From assembly GCA_938075305.1 (NCBI GenBank), contig CALJGV010000008.1, forward strand, positions 178,850 through 242,849: a DNA stretch of 64,000 bases, in the 5' to 3' direction. Below, in pieces: positions 7,903 to 15,772 of this stretch; positions within the stretch are counted from its first letter, which is position 1; each line of letters begins with the position of its first letter. Under the pieces are notes generated by a model. It saw only the letters and a list, made by a program, of their open reading frames with translations. It was not told the DNA's origin and did not search any database. A program made the position numbers and the translations under genes. The DNA is from an uncultured bacterium (lineage in GTDB: Bacteria > Planctomycetota > UBA1135 > GCA-002686595).

Positions 7903-9327
7903 ATGCTCGCGATGCTCCTGGCCTTGGCCCTCGCTCTCCCGGCTGCGACCTCCCCGGACGACGGGGTCGTGGAGACCTTCTGGCCCGGCGGCGGACCCCG
8001 TGAGCGCTACGAGGTCGACGAGGCGGGGGTGAAGCACGGTGAGTTCATCCAGTACCGCGAGGATGGGAGCACCGCGGTGACCGCCCGCTATCGCGACGGT
8101 GAGCTCGAGGGGCGCTACGCCGAGCTGGACGAGGAGGGAGAGTTGCTCGTGGAGGGGATGTACGAGGGCGGGGAGCGCTCTGGCTACTGGCGGACGTACG
8201 AGGACGGCGTCCGGACCCTCAGCGCCACCTACCGGAAGGGGGTGCTTGATGGGCGCTGGGAGAGCGAGGAGCCGGATCGCAGCCACAAGATCAAGGCGAC
8301 CTACCGGCGCGGAGTGCTCGACGGCAGATACAGCGAGTCCCGGCCAGAGGAGCGCTGGGAGCGCTCCGCCACGTACAAGAAGGGGGTCCTCGACGGGGCA
8401 GCCAAGATCAAGGTGGGGAACAAGATCGTGAGCCGGCGGAAGTGGGAGCGTGGCTTCCTCGCGCAGCTCGACGGGCGCGTGCCCTATCCACGCCGCCTCC
8501 CCGAGCTGACGGAGGAGCTCGGCCTGGCTCGGGTGGTGGCGAGCGGGGATCCTGGGGATCCGATCTCGGCGGACCGTCAGTACGCGCTCATGCGGCTGAA
8601 GACGTATCGCGCCCTCTGCGGCCTGCCCTGGCGCACCATCACCCTCGACGAGAAGTGGAACGACCTGTGCGACGCGGCCAGCGAGGTTTGTCAGGCCAAC
8701 GGCGAGCTCGATCACACGCCGGACCAGCCCGACGGCTTCGACGACGACCGGTACCGGCAGGGGTACGAGGGGGCCAGCCACAGCAACCTGGCCAACGGGG
8801 GGCTCGCCCGGTCCGTGGACATGTACATGGACGACTCTGACCCCAGCAACATCGACCGGGTGGGGCACCGCCGGTGGTGCCTGAACCCGAGCATGGGCAA
8901 GACGGGCTTCGGCGCCGCGGGGAGCTGGGCCGCCATGTGGTCGATGGACGGGAGCGGACCGAGCGCCAAGGGCGTGGAAGCCGTGCTGTACCCGCCCCCC
9001 GGCTACGTCCCCCTCGACCTCTTCGGCCCGCGCCACGCCTGGAGCATCCAGCTCGTGAAGGGGAAGACCCCTGCGAGCAAGGAGGACATCGAGGTCGAGG
9101 TCGTGCGTCTCGATGAGGTCCACCAGCCGCGCGGCGAGCCGCTGGAGTTGGACTGGAAGGACATCAACCGTGGCGGCTACGGGGGCGGCCCTTGCGTCAT
9201 CTTCCGCCCCGTGGACCTCCAGTGCCGCGCCGGAGTGCGGTACGGCGTGAAGATCAGCTTCGACGGCGGCAAGTCCCTCGCGTTCGACTACCTCGTTGAG
9301 TTCGTCGAGGCCCCCGAGGGGGACTGA
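7903..9327 (+). CDS. Secreted MORN_2-repeat plus CAP-like domain protein
   Basis: The chosen start is the ATG at 7903, opening a signal peptide (MLAMLLALALALPAATS); the longer ORF overlaps ybaK. Residues about 30-190 hold MORN_2-type repeats, seen as recurring 'G.l.G.y..y...G' units such as KHGEFIQYREDG, LDGRWE and LDGRYSE. Residues about 245-370 resemble a CAP/SCP domain: EKWNDLCDAASEVCQANGELDHT, followed by 'NIDRVGHRRWCLNPSM'. CAP domains are secreted and often bind lipids or glycans. The remaining 100 residues look beta-rich. The pairing of the two modules is unusual to me. Export is supported; function is not known. Confidence 0.7.
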   Translation: MLAMLLALALALPAATSPDDGVVETFWPGGGPRERYEVDEAGVKHGEFIQYREDGSTAVTARYRDGELEGRYAELDEEGELLVEGMYEGGERSGYWRTYEDGVRTLSATYRKGVLDGRWESEEPDRSHKIKATYRRGVLDGRYSESRPEERWERSATYKKGVLDGAAKIKVGNKIVSRRKWERGFLAQLDGRVPYPRRLPELTEELGLARVVASGDPGDPISADRQYALMRLKTYRALCGLPWRTITLDEKWNDLCDAASEVCQANGELDHTPDQPDGFDDDRYRQGYEGASHSNLANGGLARSVDMYMDDSDPSNIDRVGHRRWCLNPSMGKTGFGAAGSWAAMWSMDGSGPSAKGVEAVLYPPPGYVPLDLFGPRHAWSIQLVKGKTPASKEDIEVEVVRLDEVHQPRGEPLELDWKDINRGGYGGGPCVIFRPVDLQCRAGVRYGVKISFDGGKSLAFDYLVEFVEAPEGD

Positions 9328-9343
9328 GACTGACCGTCAGTCT
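9327..9343. terminator. Palindromic hairpin between convergent CAP gene and iscX
   Basis: AGACTGAC (9327-9334) and GTCAGTCT (9336-9343) are perfectly complementary around one central base. The palindrome lies on the junction of the two convergent stop codons, a good place for a bidirectional terminator, although no U-tract is present. Confidence 0.4.
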
Positions 9344-9558
9344 TCGCGCTCGTCCACCCAGGCCATCTGGATGGCCTCGAGGATGCCCTCGTTCGACGCG
9401 GAGGGTTCTCCGACGAAGCCCTCGAGCTCGATGACCCAGCGGTGGAGGTCGGTGAACCGGACCGACAGGGGGTCGAGGTCAGGGAAGCGCTCGGCGAGCC
9501 GGTAGCCGATCTCGAAGGGGTCGGACCAGTCGATGTTGGTGGCGGGATCCACGGTCAC
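9337..9558 (-). CDS. iscX: Fe-S cluster assembly accessory protein IscX
   Basis: A 73-residue acidic protein. '[18 protein letters not shown]', '[16 protein letters not shown]' and '[14 protein letters not shown]' match the IscX/YfhJ family almost end to end. IscX binds the cysteine desulfurase IscS and iron and tunes cluster assembly. The GTG start at 9558 overlaps the hscA stop (GTGA), so it is the last, translationally coupled gene of the isc operon. In the E. coli-type order, fdx lies between hscA and iscX; here it is absent. Confidence 0.95.
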   Translation of the reverse strand: MTVDPATNIDWSDPFEIGYRLAERFPDLDPLSVRFTDLHRWVIELEGFVGEPSASNEGILEAIQMAWVDERED

Positions 9559-11426
9559 AGGTCCCCGAGCTTCTTGCCGGAGACCGCCTCCTTGACGACG
9601 CTGTCCATCAGGACCGTCGCCAGGGGCATGGTGGCGCGGTCCAGCGTGTCACGCGCCGTCTGAACCAGGTCCAACTCGTTCGACGATTGGGCTTCCTTGG
9701 CAGAGGCGATCGCCTCCCGCAGATCCTCCATGGACTCGCGGTCCAGCCGCTCCTCGGCCACGGCGAGGTTGGCGGTGGCGTGGCGCAGCATGATCCCGAT
9801 CTCGGCGATCAGGTCGACCCGGCGGCGCTCCTCGAAGTCCTTCTTCGCGTTCTCGAAGGAGGCCTCGAGCATGGCGGTGACCTCGTCCTCGGTCAGCCCA
9901 TGGGACGGTTTGACCTCGATGGACGCGCTCGCGCCCGTGCTCTCCTCCTTGGCGGAGACCGTCAGGATCCCGTCGGCGTCCAGGTGGAACTTCACCCCTA
10001 CGCGGGGCAGCCCCGCGGGCATGGGGGGGATCCCTGTGAGCTTGAAGCGCCCGAGGGAGCGGCAGTCGGCCGCGAGCTCCCGTTCGCCCTGGAGCACGTG
10101 GAAGTCGATGGCGCTCTGGTTGTCGGCGTAGGTGGTGAAGCCCTCCTTCACCGAGCAGGGGATGCGGCTGTTGCGTTGGATGAGCTTCTCTGCGGCGCCG
10201 CCCATGGTCTCGAGGCCCAGGGAGAGCGGGGTGACGTCCATGAGGAGGATGTCCCGGCTGCCCCCCATGAGCACCTCGGCCTGGGCGGCGGCGCCGAGCG
10301 CGACGACCTGGTCCGGGTCGAGCTCGGTGTGCGGCGCGCGGCCGAAGAACCGCTCGACCTCGGCGCGCACCAGGGGGACGCGCGTGGAGCCGCCAACCAG
10401 GACCACCTCGTCCACGTCGCCGGGCTCGAGCTCAGCATCCTTCAGGGCCCGATCGCAGCAGCGGAGGCTGCGCTCGATGAGCGGGGCCGCGAGGAGGTCG
10501 AATTCCTCGCGCGTGACGGTCCTGCGGACGTTGACGCCGAGCTCAGGCAGGGAGATCGCGAGGTCCGCAGCAGGGTCCTTGGAGAGAGCGATCTTGGCCT
10601 TCTCCGCGGCCAGGCGCGAGGCCTGGCGGAAGGCGGGCTCCTCGAACACCGACCCGTCGACGGTGCCCTCCAGCTCGCCGCGCAGGAGGTCGACCAAGGC
10701 AGCGTCCAGGTCATCGCCACCGAGGCTCGTGTCGCCGTTGGTCGAGAGCACCTGGAACACTCCGTCCTCGATGCTGAGGATGGAGACGTCGAAGGTCCCG
10801 CCCCCTAGGTCGTAGACCGCGACGGTGCCCTCCTCCTTCTGGTCCAAACCGTAGGCCAGCGAGGCGGCGGTGGGCTCGTTCACAATGCGCAGAACCTCGA
10901 GGCCTGCGAGGCGCGCCGCGTCCCGCGTGGCCTGCCGCTGGGCGTCGTCGAAGTACGCGGGGACGGTGATGACCGCGCTGAGGACCTCGGCGCCGCCCAT
11001 GGCGACGCTGGCCTGCGCGGCCACCTCGCGGAGGATCAGAGCGGAGATCTCCTGGGGGGTGAACCGCTTGCCGGCCACCTCGACCTGGACCAGCCCGCGC
11101 TCCGTCTGGCTGACCTGATACGGCAGGCGCCTGAGGACGGCCTCATCCAGCTCGTCCAGGGAGCGCCCCATGAAGCGCTTGATGCTGTGGATGGTGTGAG
11201 CGGGGTCGTCCATGGACCGCGCCCGTGCCGACCTGCCGACGACCGCGGTGCCCTCGCCCGAGACGTGGACCACAGAGGGGATGAGCGCGGGCTCTCCCTC
11301 TACCTCCAGGACCTCAGGGCGGCCGTCCTTCCAGATCGCCGGGAGCGAATTGGTCGTGCCGAGGTCGATGCCGATGACGACGCGCTTGGGCTGGTCATCC
11401 AGCACCTCGAGTTCGATGTATCCCAC
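9555..11426 (-). CDS. hscA: Fe-S assembly Hsp70 chaperone HscA
   Basis: A 623-residue Hsp70. The ATPase signatures [24 protein letters not shown] and [17 protein letters not shown] are intact, followed by a substrate-binding domain and a C-terminal helical lid. The position between hscB and iscX, and the HscA-recognition LPPVK motif in the neighbouring IscU, assign it to HscA rather than DnaK. It uses ATP, with HscB as J-partner, to promote cluster release from IscU. The DnaK-type C-terminal acidic tail is missing, which also fits HscA. It starts 20 bp after hscB ends. Confidence 0.95.
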   Translation of the reverse strand: MGYIELEVLDDQPKRVVIGIDLGTTNSLPAIWKDGRPEVLEVEGEPALIPSVVHVSGEGTAVVGRSARARSMDDPAHTIHSIKRFMGRSLDELDEAVLRRLPYQVSQTERGLVQVEVAGKRFTPQEISALILREVAAQASVAMGGAEVLSAVITVPAYFDDAQRQATRDAARLAGLEVLRIVNEPTAASLAYGLDQKEEGTVAVYDLGGGTFDVSILSIEDGVFQVLSTNGDTSLGGDDLDAALVDLLRGELEGTVDGSVFEEPAFRQASRLAAEKAKIALSKDPAADLAISLPELGVNVRRTVTREEFDLLAAPLIERSLRCCDRALKDAELEPGDVDEVVLVGGSTRVPLVRAEVERFFGRAPHTELDPDQVVALGAAAQAEVLMGGSRDILLMDVTPLSLGLETMGGAAEKLIQRNSRIPCSVKEGFTTYADNQSAIDFHVLQGERELAADCRSLGRFKLTGIPPMPAGLPRVGVKFHLDADGILTVSAKEESTGASASIEVKPSHGLTEDEVTAMLEASFENAKKDFEERRRVDLIAEIGIMLRHATANLAVAEERLDRESMEDLREAIASAKEAQSSNELDLVQTARDTLDRATMPLATVLMDSVVKEAVSGKKLGDL

Positions 11427-11446
11427 GGTTGGATGGAACGGAGCGT

Positions 11447-12052
11447 TCAGGAAGGGGCGGAGCCCGCCGAGATACGCCCGAGGGCGCGATCGACGTAGCG
11501 GCGGGCGTTCAGGCTCTGGCGGATCCCCGCGAGGGACTCTCCGCCAGGCTGGGGGAGGGGGGTCAGGGCCGCGCCGACCTCTGCGGCGAGGCGGTCGCGC
11601 TGTTCGGTCAGCTCGCGCTCGAGTTCAAGGAGCTCGGGCGAGCCGGGGTCGGCGTCCTCGAGGACCTCGTTCCACTCCATGACCTCCATCAGGAAGGCCT
11701 GGGGCATGGAGCCAAGGTCCTTCTCGCTGGGGCCGCCGAGCTCCTCCAGGAGTTGATTCGCCCGCCGGACCTCGTCGGAGAGGACCCCGTAGGCCTCGTT
11801 CAGGAGCGCATTGTTTTGCTCTGCCATCGCGAGCGTCTCCTCGCCTTCGAGGGCGAAGAAGTCAGGGTGCACCAGCCGCGTGAAGCGGCGGAGACGGGAC
11901 TTCAGTTCCTTCCCGTCCATCTCGAACCCCGGCGCCAGGCCGAAGACCGCAAACGGGCAGACGGGTTCCTCCGGGAGCATCAAGACCCCGCAGGCACCAC
12001 AGGCGAGCGGGGTCTCGAGCCCGGCGCCGCAGCTCGGGCAGGCGGCGTCCAT
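11447..12052 (-). CDS. hscB: Fe-S assembly J-domain co-chaperone HscB
   Basis: The J-domain HPD tripeptide occurs in RLVHPDFFA near residue 65, and the C-terminal region '[13 protein letters not shown]' matches the HscB oligomerisation domain that binds IscU. An N-terminal CPSCGA...CGACG element forms a four-cysteine zinc site, as found in many HscB proteins outside enterobacteria. The ATG at 12052 (MDAACPSCG) lies one base after the iscA stop and gives 201 residues. A GTG at 12073 inside iscA is a possible alternative. It stimulates HscA ATPase and delivers IscU. Confidence 0.93.
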   Translation of the reverse strand: MDAACPSCGAGLETPLACGACGVLMLPEEPVCPFAVFGLAPGFEMDGKELKSRLRRFTRLVHPDFFALEGEETLAMAEQNNALLNEAYGVLSDEVRRANQLLEELGGPSEKDLGSMPQAFLMEVMEWNEVLEDADPGSPELLELERELTEQRDRLAAEVGAALTPLPQPGGESLAGIRQSLNARRYVDRALGRISAGSAPS

Positions 12053-12053
12053 C

Positions 12054-12383
12054 TCAGACGCTGAAGGACTCACCGCAGCCGCAGCTCTTCGAGGCGTTCG
12101 GGTTGGTGAACTTGAAGCCGCGGCCCATCAGGCTCTCCTCGAAGTCCACGACCGTGCCGTTGAGGTAGAGGAAGCTCTTGGGGTCACACACCACCTTGAT
12201 GCCGTCCTCCTCCTTGATCTGGTCGGTAGCCCGGATCTCGTCGTCGAAGCCGAGCGTGTAGGAGAACCCCGAGCAGCCCCCGCCCTTCACGCCGACGCGC
12301 AGCGCCGTGCCGTCGGGCATGTTCTGGTCCTCGAGGATTCGGGTGACCTCGCTCTTCGCTCGTTCGGTGATTCCGATAGCCAT
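12054..12383 (-). CDS. iscA: A-type Fe-S carrier protein IscA
   Basis: A 109-residue A-type carrier. The three ligand cysteines are present: one in GGGCSGFSYTL and two in the C-terminal SCGCGESF. The fold signature 'FLYLNGTVVDFEESLMGRGF' is typical. IscA accepts clusters from IscU or binds iron and passes clusters to apo-proteins. By sequence alone it could be an ErpA, but its place between iscU and hscB supports IscA. It is separated from iscU by 24 bp. Confidence 0.94.
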   Translation of the reverse strand: MAIGITERAKSEVTRILEDQNMPDGTALRVGVKGGGCSGFSYTLGFDDEIRATDQIKEEDGIKVVCDPKSFLYLNGTVVDFEESLMGRGFKFTNPNASKSCGCGESFSV

Positions 12384-12407
12384 GGGATGATCTCCGGAAA
12401 GGGGCGC

Positions 12408-12800
12408 TCAGGCGCCCTCTTGGCCGGCCTGCTTCTGCTTGAAGTCCGCGACAGCTGCCTTGATCGCATCCTCGGCGAGGACCGAGCAGTGGATCTTCAC
12501 GGGGGGGAGGGAGAGCTCCTCGACGATCTCCGTGTTCGAGATCGCCATGGCCTCGTCGACCTTCTTGCCCTTGATCCACTCGGTGGCGAGGGAGGACGAG
12601 GCGATCGCGGAGCCGCACCCGAAGGTCTTGAACTTGGCGTCGACGATGGTGTCGCCTTCCACCTGGATCTGCAGCTTCATCACGTCGCCGCACTCGGGGG
12701 CGCCGACGATGCCGGTGCCGACCTCGGAGGAGGTCTTGTCCAGGGAGCCGACGTTCCTGGGGTTGTCGTAATGGTCGAGGACCTTGTCGCTGTATGCCAT
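12408..12800 (-). CDS. iscU: Fe-S cluster scaffold protein IscU
   Basis: The start is the ATG at 12800 (MAYSDKVLDHYDNPRNVGSL); the longer ORF in the track reads antisense-derived sequence upstream. The three cluster-ligand cysteines appear in GAPECGDVMKL, FGCGSAIASSS and KIHCSVLAEDA. LPPVK directly precedes the third cysteine; this is the motif bound by HscA in characterised ISC systems and supports a working chaperone cycle. The protein is 130 residues, normal for IscU and not SufU-like. It sits 50 bp after iscS. Confidence 0.97.
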   Translation of the reverse strand: MAYSDKVLDHYDNPRNVGSLDKTSSEVGTGIVGAPECGDVMKLQIQVEGDTIVDAKFKTFGCGSAIASSSLATEWIKGKKVDEAMAISNTEIVEELSLPPVKIHCSVLAEDAIKAAVADFKQKQAGQEGA

Positions 12801-12850
12801 CTGACTGAGTGGGTAGTGGTGTGCGTTGGTGTGTTCGAGAGGGAGGCGGC

Positions 12851-14065
12851 CTAGTGGCCGGTCCAGGCGATGGTGGAGAGGTCGATCCCCTCCTGCACCA
12901 TCTCGTAGAGGGGCGAGAGCTCGCGGAGCTTCTTCACCGCGGTGATGACCTGCTCGGCGGCGAAGTCGATCTCCTCGGGGGTCGTGAGCCTTCCGAAGCC
13001 GAAGCGGATGGAGCTGTGAGCCAGCTCGTCGCCGACGCCCATGGACTGGAGGACGTGGCTCGGCTCGAGGCTCGCCGAGGTGCAGGCGGAGCCCGAGGAG
13101 ACCGCAAGGTCCTTGAAGCCCATGATCAGCGACTCTCCCTCGACGTAGGCGAAGGAGAGGTTGGAGCAGCCAGGGAGCCGCGAGTGTTCGTCGCCGTTGA
13201 TCGCGACGTGGTCCAGGGCCTCGAAGATCCTCTTCTCGAAGCGCTCTCGCATGGCGATGGAGTGGGCCATGTCCTTCTCGAGGTCCTGCTCCGCCACGGC
13301 GCAGGCCGCGCCGAGGCCGACGATGCCGGGGACATTGAGGGTGCCCGACCGCATGCCGCGCTCGTGGCCCCCGCCGTCCATCTGCGCCACGAGACGCACC
13401 CGCGGCTTGCGGCGGCGGACGTAGAGGGCCCCGACGCCCTTGGGTCCGTAGAGCTTGTGCCCGGAGAAGCAGAGCAGGTCGATGTTGTCGGCCTCCACGT
13501 CCACCGGGATCTTCCCGACGGCCTGGGTCCCGTCCGTGAAGAACAGCACGCCACGCTCGCGGCAGACGGCGCCGATCTCGCGGATCGGGTTGACGGTCCC
13601 GACCTCGTTGTTGGCCCACATGATCGACACCAGGATCGTGTCCTCGCGGATCGCGTCGGCGATCTGCTGGGCCGTCACGGCTCCGTTGGCGTCCGGCACG
13701 AGGTAGGTCACCTCGAAGCCAGCCTTCTCCATGTGCTTCGCCGTGTCGAGGACCGCCTTGTGCTCGGAGAGGCAAGTGATGATGTGCTTCCCCTTGGCGC
13801 CGTACATCTCCCCGACGCCTTTCATGGCGAGGTTGATGGCCTCTGTGGAGCCGGAGGTGAAGACGACCTCCTTGGAGGACGCGTTCAGGATCGAGGCGAT
13901 CTGCTCACGCGAGGTGTCGACCGCCTCCTCGGCCTTCCACCCGAACGCGTGGCTGCGGCTCGCCGCGTTGCCGTAGGCGCTCGTGAAGTAGGGGAGCATC
14001 ACGTCGAGGACGCGCTGGTCTACCGGGGTGGTCGCCTGGTAGTCGAAGTAGATGGGAAGGTTCAT
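12851..14065 (-). CDS. iscS: Cysteine desulfurase IscS
   Basis: A 404-residue PLP enzyme that takes sulfur from L-cysteine as an enzyme persulfide and delivers it to IscU and other acceptors. The start is [19 protein letters not shown]. Visible features are the PLP lysine in [13 protein letters not shown], the substrate-region 'TDGTQAVGK', the active-site cysteine loop [17 protein letters not shown] of class I (IscS/NifS) desulfurases, and '[15 protein letters not shown]'. The C-terminal extension that contacts IscU is present. It lies 68 bp after iscR in the operon. Confidence 0.97.
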   Translation of the reverse strand: MNLPIYFDYQATTPVDQRVLDVMLPYFTSAYGNAASRSHAFGWKAEEAVDTSREQIASILNASSKEVVFTSGSTEAINLAMKGVGEMYGAKGKHIITCLSEHKAVLDTAKHMEKAGFEVTYLVPDANGAVTAQQIADAIREDTILVSIMWANNEVGTVNPIREIGAVCRERGVLFFTDGTQAVGKIPVDVEADNIDLLCFSGHKLYGPKGVGALYVRRRKPRVRLVAQMDGGGHERGMRSGTLNVPGIVGLGAACAVAEQDLEKDMAHSIAMRERFEKRIFEALDHVAINGDEHSRLPGCSNLSFAYVEGESLIMGFKDLAVSSGSACTSASLEPSHVLQSMGVGDELAHSSIRFGFGRLTTPEEIDFAAEQVITAVKKLRELSPLYEMVQEGIDLSTIAWTGH

Positions 14066-14133
14066 CGTTCTTTGTTCGTCGCCGCCCAGGGGTCACTCGA
14101 CCCGGTCACGGCGCTGTGCGTTCGCGTGGCGCG

Positions 14134-14610
14134 TCAGCCGGTTGCGGAAAACAGGCCGGCGGGATCGGCCGATCGGTCGGCCAGGGCTTGCAAGGTCACG
14201 CCCTCGAAGAGCGTCCAGATCCCCGTGCGCAGGCGGGCGAGGGGGGAGCGGATGGGGCAGACCGGCTCGACGTCGCAGCCTCCGTCGCTGCTGGCCGCGC
14301 CCATGCCTGCGCAGCTGGTGAGGGTCGGCGGCCCCTCGAGCGTCGAGACGATCTCGCCCAACGAGATCTGGTCGGCGGGCCTCGAGAGGCGGTAGCCGCC
14401 GCGCACGCCCCGCGTCGACTCGAGGATGCCCCCTTGCTGGAGGTGCTTGAGCGCCTCCGCGAGCATTCGCTTGGGCACCGGGAAGATGTCCCCGATGGCC
14501 CGCGCGCTGATCACCTCGTCCTCCGCGCCAGCGGGGCGTGCCTCCGCCAGCTCGGCCATGTGGACGAGGGCGATCAGGCCGTATTCGGTTCTCTTGGTGA
14601 GGCGCAGCAT
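14134..14610 (-). CDS. iscR: Rrf2-family iron-sulfur regulator IscR-like
   Basis: A 158-residue winged-helix regulator. 'LRLTKRTEYGLIALVHMAE' is the standard Rrf2 N-terminus and 'LESTRGVRGGYRLSRPADQISLGEIV' is the wing plus dimer-helix start. Three cysteines could ligate a [2Fe-2S] cluster (SCAGMG...GGCDVEPVCPI), but the spacing is C-x11-C-x5-C rather than the C-x5-C-x5-C of E. coli IscR. The residue matching its cluster-ligand histidine appears to be arginine. First gene of the isc operon; a palindrome overlaps its predicted -10 region, suggesting autorepression. Confidence 0.9.
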   Translation of the reverse strand: MLRLTKRTEYGLIALVHMAELAEARPAGAEDEVISARAIGDIFPVPKRMLAEALKHLQQGGILESTRGVRGGYRLSRPADQISLGEIVSTLEGPPTLTSCAGMGAASSDGGCDVEPVCPIRSPLARLRTGIWTLFEGVTLQALADRSADPAGLFSATG

Positions 14611-14631
14611 TTGCTCGGGAGCGTTTAATCG

Positions 14632-14664
14632 GCACTACTTTAGTGCTCTTTCGGAGCGGCGCAA
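14632..14664 (-). promoter_or_regulatory. Predicted iscR promoter with operator-like palindrome
   Basis: On the minus strand, TTGCGC (14664-14659), a 16-bp spacer and TAAAGT (14642-14637) resemble a sigma70 promoter. A perfect inverted repeat GCACTA-AAG-TAGTGC (14646-14632) covers the -10. It ends 21 bp before the iscR start. A palindrome here is what autorepression by an Rrf2-type regulator would require. The neighbouring plus-strand zinc-ribbon gene shares this intergenic region. Confidence 0.55.
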
Positions 14665-14790
14665 CCGGTCGTCGAGAGAAATAGCACCAAAACGGGGCCA
14701 GAATGCGACGGGTTGTCCATGGAGCGCTCCAGTTCGAGGCGCGGCAGCGTGGACTCGCCTGGGGGCTCAAGCCTTCTGCGGGGAGACTCG

Positions 14791-15087
14791 ATGAGTGCTG
14801 TTGCCATGGAGAATCCGGAGACACGGTGTATCGAGTGCGGGGGAGCGGTCCACTCGCTGAACGAAGACGAGGCGGGCGAGCCCTGCGTCGCGTGCGCCGA
14901 GCGGCTCCTGGAGACGCTTCCCGGCATCTTCCACAGTCCCTGGACCACGTCCCGGGACGTGGTTCATGAGCAGGAGGCCGAGGCGGATCGCGGGGAGTCG
15001 GACGCGGGTGGGGCCGGGGAGCGCCCCGCCTCCGAGTGGTGGCGGGTCGAGGACGACATCGTCATCGGTCCCGACCAACCGGCCTGA
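14791..15087 (+). CDS. Small zinc-ribbon hypothetical protein
   Basis: The start is the ATG at 14791, preceded by a good GGGGAG Shine-Dalgarno sequence; an upstream ATG at 14713 is less likely. It encodes 98 residues with 'TRCIECGGAVHSL' and 'EPCVACAERLLETL', two CxxC pairs that should bind zinc. These are followed by an acidic, low-complexity tail ending 'WWRVEDDIVIGPDQPA'. No named family is recognised. It is divergent from iscR, 180 bp away, and could be co-regulated with it. Confidence 0.55.
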   Translation: MSAVAMENPETRCIECGGAVHSLNEDEAGEPCVACAERLLETLPGIFHSPWTTSRDVVHEQEAEADRGESDAGGAGERPASEWWRVEDDIVIGPDQPA

Positions 15088-15228
15088 CGGGCGCCAGCCA
15101 GCGCGCCAGTCCGGCGCCTCTCTCCGGCGGGCCGGACCGCGGACGGCTCTGGTGACGATGGTCTGTGAGAGCGCCGCTGCAGGGTGAATGCGTCATGGGC
15201 GATCCAGTAGGGTGAACGTGGACCGACC

Positions 15229-15744
15229 ATGTCGCTGACGCTCCTCTGCCAGATCTTCCTCCCGATCATCGGGCTCGCGGGCCCGCTCTTGATCCTGCTC
15301 GGCCTTCCCGGGACGTGGCTGCTCCTCTCACTCGTGGGGCTGGCGGAGTGGGTCACCGAGCCGCGCCTCTTCGGGACCCCCGTGCTCGTGACCGCGGTGG
15401 TCCTCGCGGTCGCCGGCGAGGTCTGGGAGGCGCTCTCCTCATCCGTTCGCGCAAGGAAGGCGGGCGCTGGCCGCCGCGGATCGATCGGCGCGCTGGCCGG
15501 GGGAATCGGTGGGGCGCTGCTGGGGACGATGCTGATTCCGATCCCTGTCGTCGGGACGCTGATCGGCGGCGGGCTCGGGGCCTTCGCGCTCTCGTCCGGC
15601 CTGGAGCGCAGCGGCGGGAAGTCCGCGGACAGCGCCTTCCGGATCGGGCGGGCCGCCGCCACGGGCCACATGATCGGGCTGGCGGGGAAGCTGGTGGCGG
15701 GCCTCGTGGTCTACGTGATGCTCGTCACGGCGCTCTACGTGTGA
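15229..15744 (+). CDS. DUF456 family membrane protein
   Basis: A 171-residue polytopic protein. Hydrophobic stretches at about residues 5-45, 52-68, 85-130 and 145-170 predict several membrane segments. 'GLPGTWLLLSLVGLAEWVTE' and glycine-rich 'GALAGGIGGALLGTMLIPIPVVGTLIGG' are the recognisable DUF456 blocks. The family is widespread and has no established function. It is followed closely by the DUF3604 gene on the same strand (28 bp), so the two may be co-transcribed. Confidence 0.8.
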   Translation: MSLTLLCQIFLPIIGLAGPLLILLGLPGTWLLLSLVGLAEWVTEPRLFGTPVLVTAVVLAVAGEVWEALSSSVRARKAGAGRRGSIGALAGGIGGALLGTMLIPIPVVGTLIGGGLGAFALSSGLERSGGKSADSAFRIGRAAATGHMIGLAGKLVAGLVVYVMLVTALYV

Positions 15745-15772
15745 GTGCGGAGCGAGGTGCTACCTTGGCACC

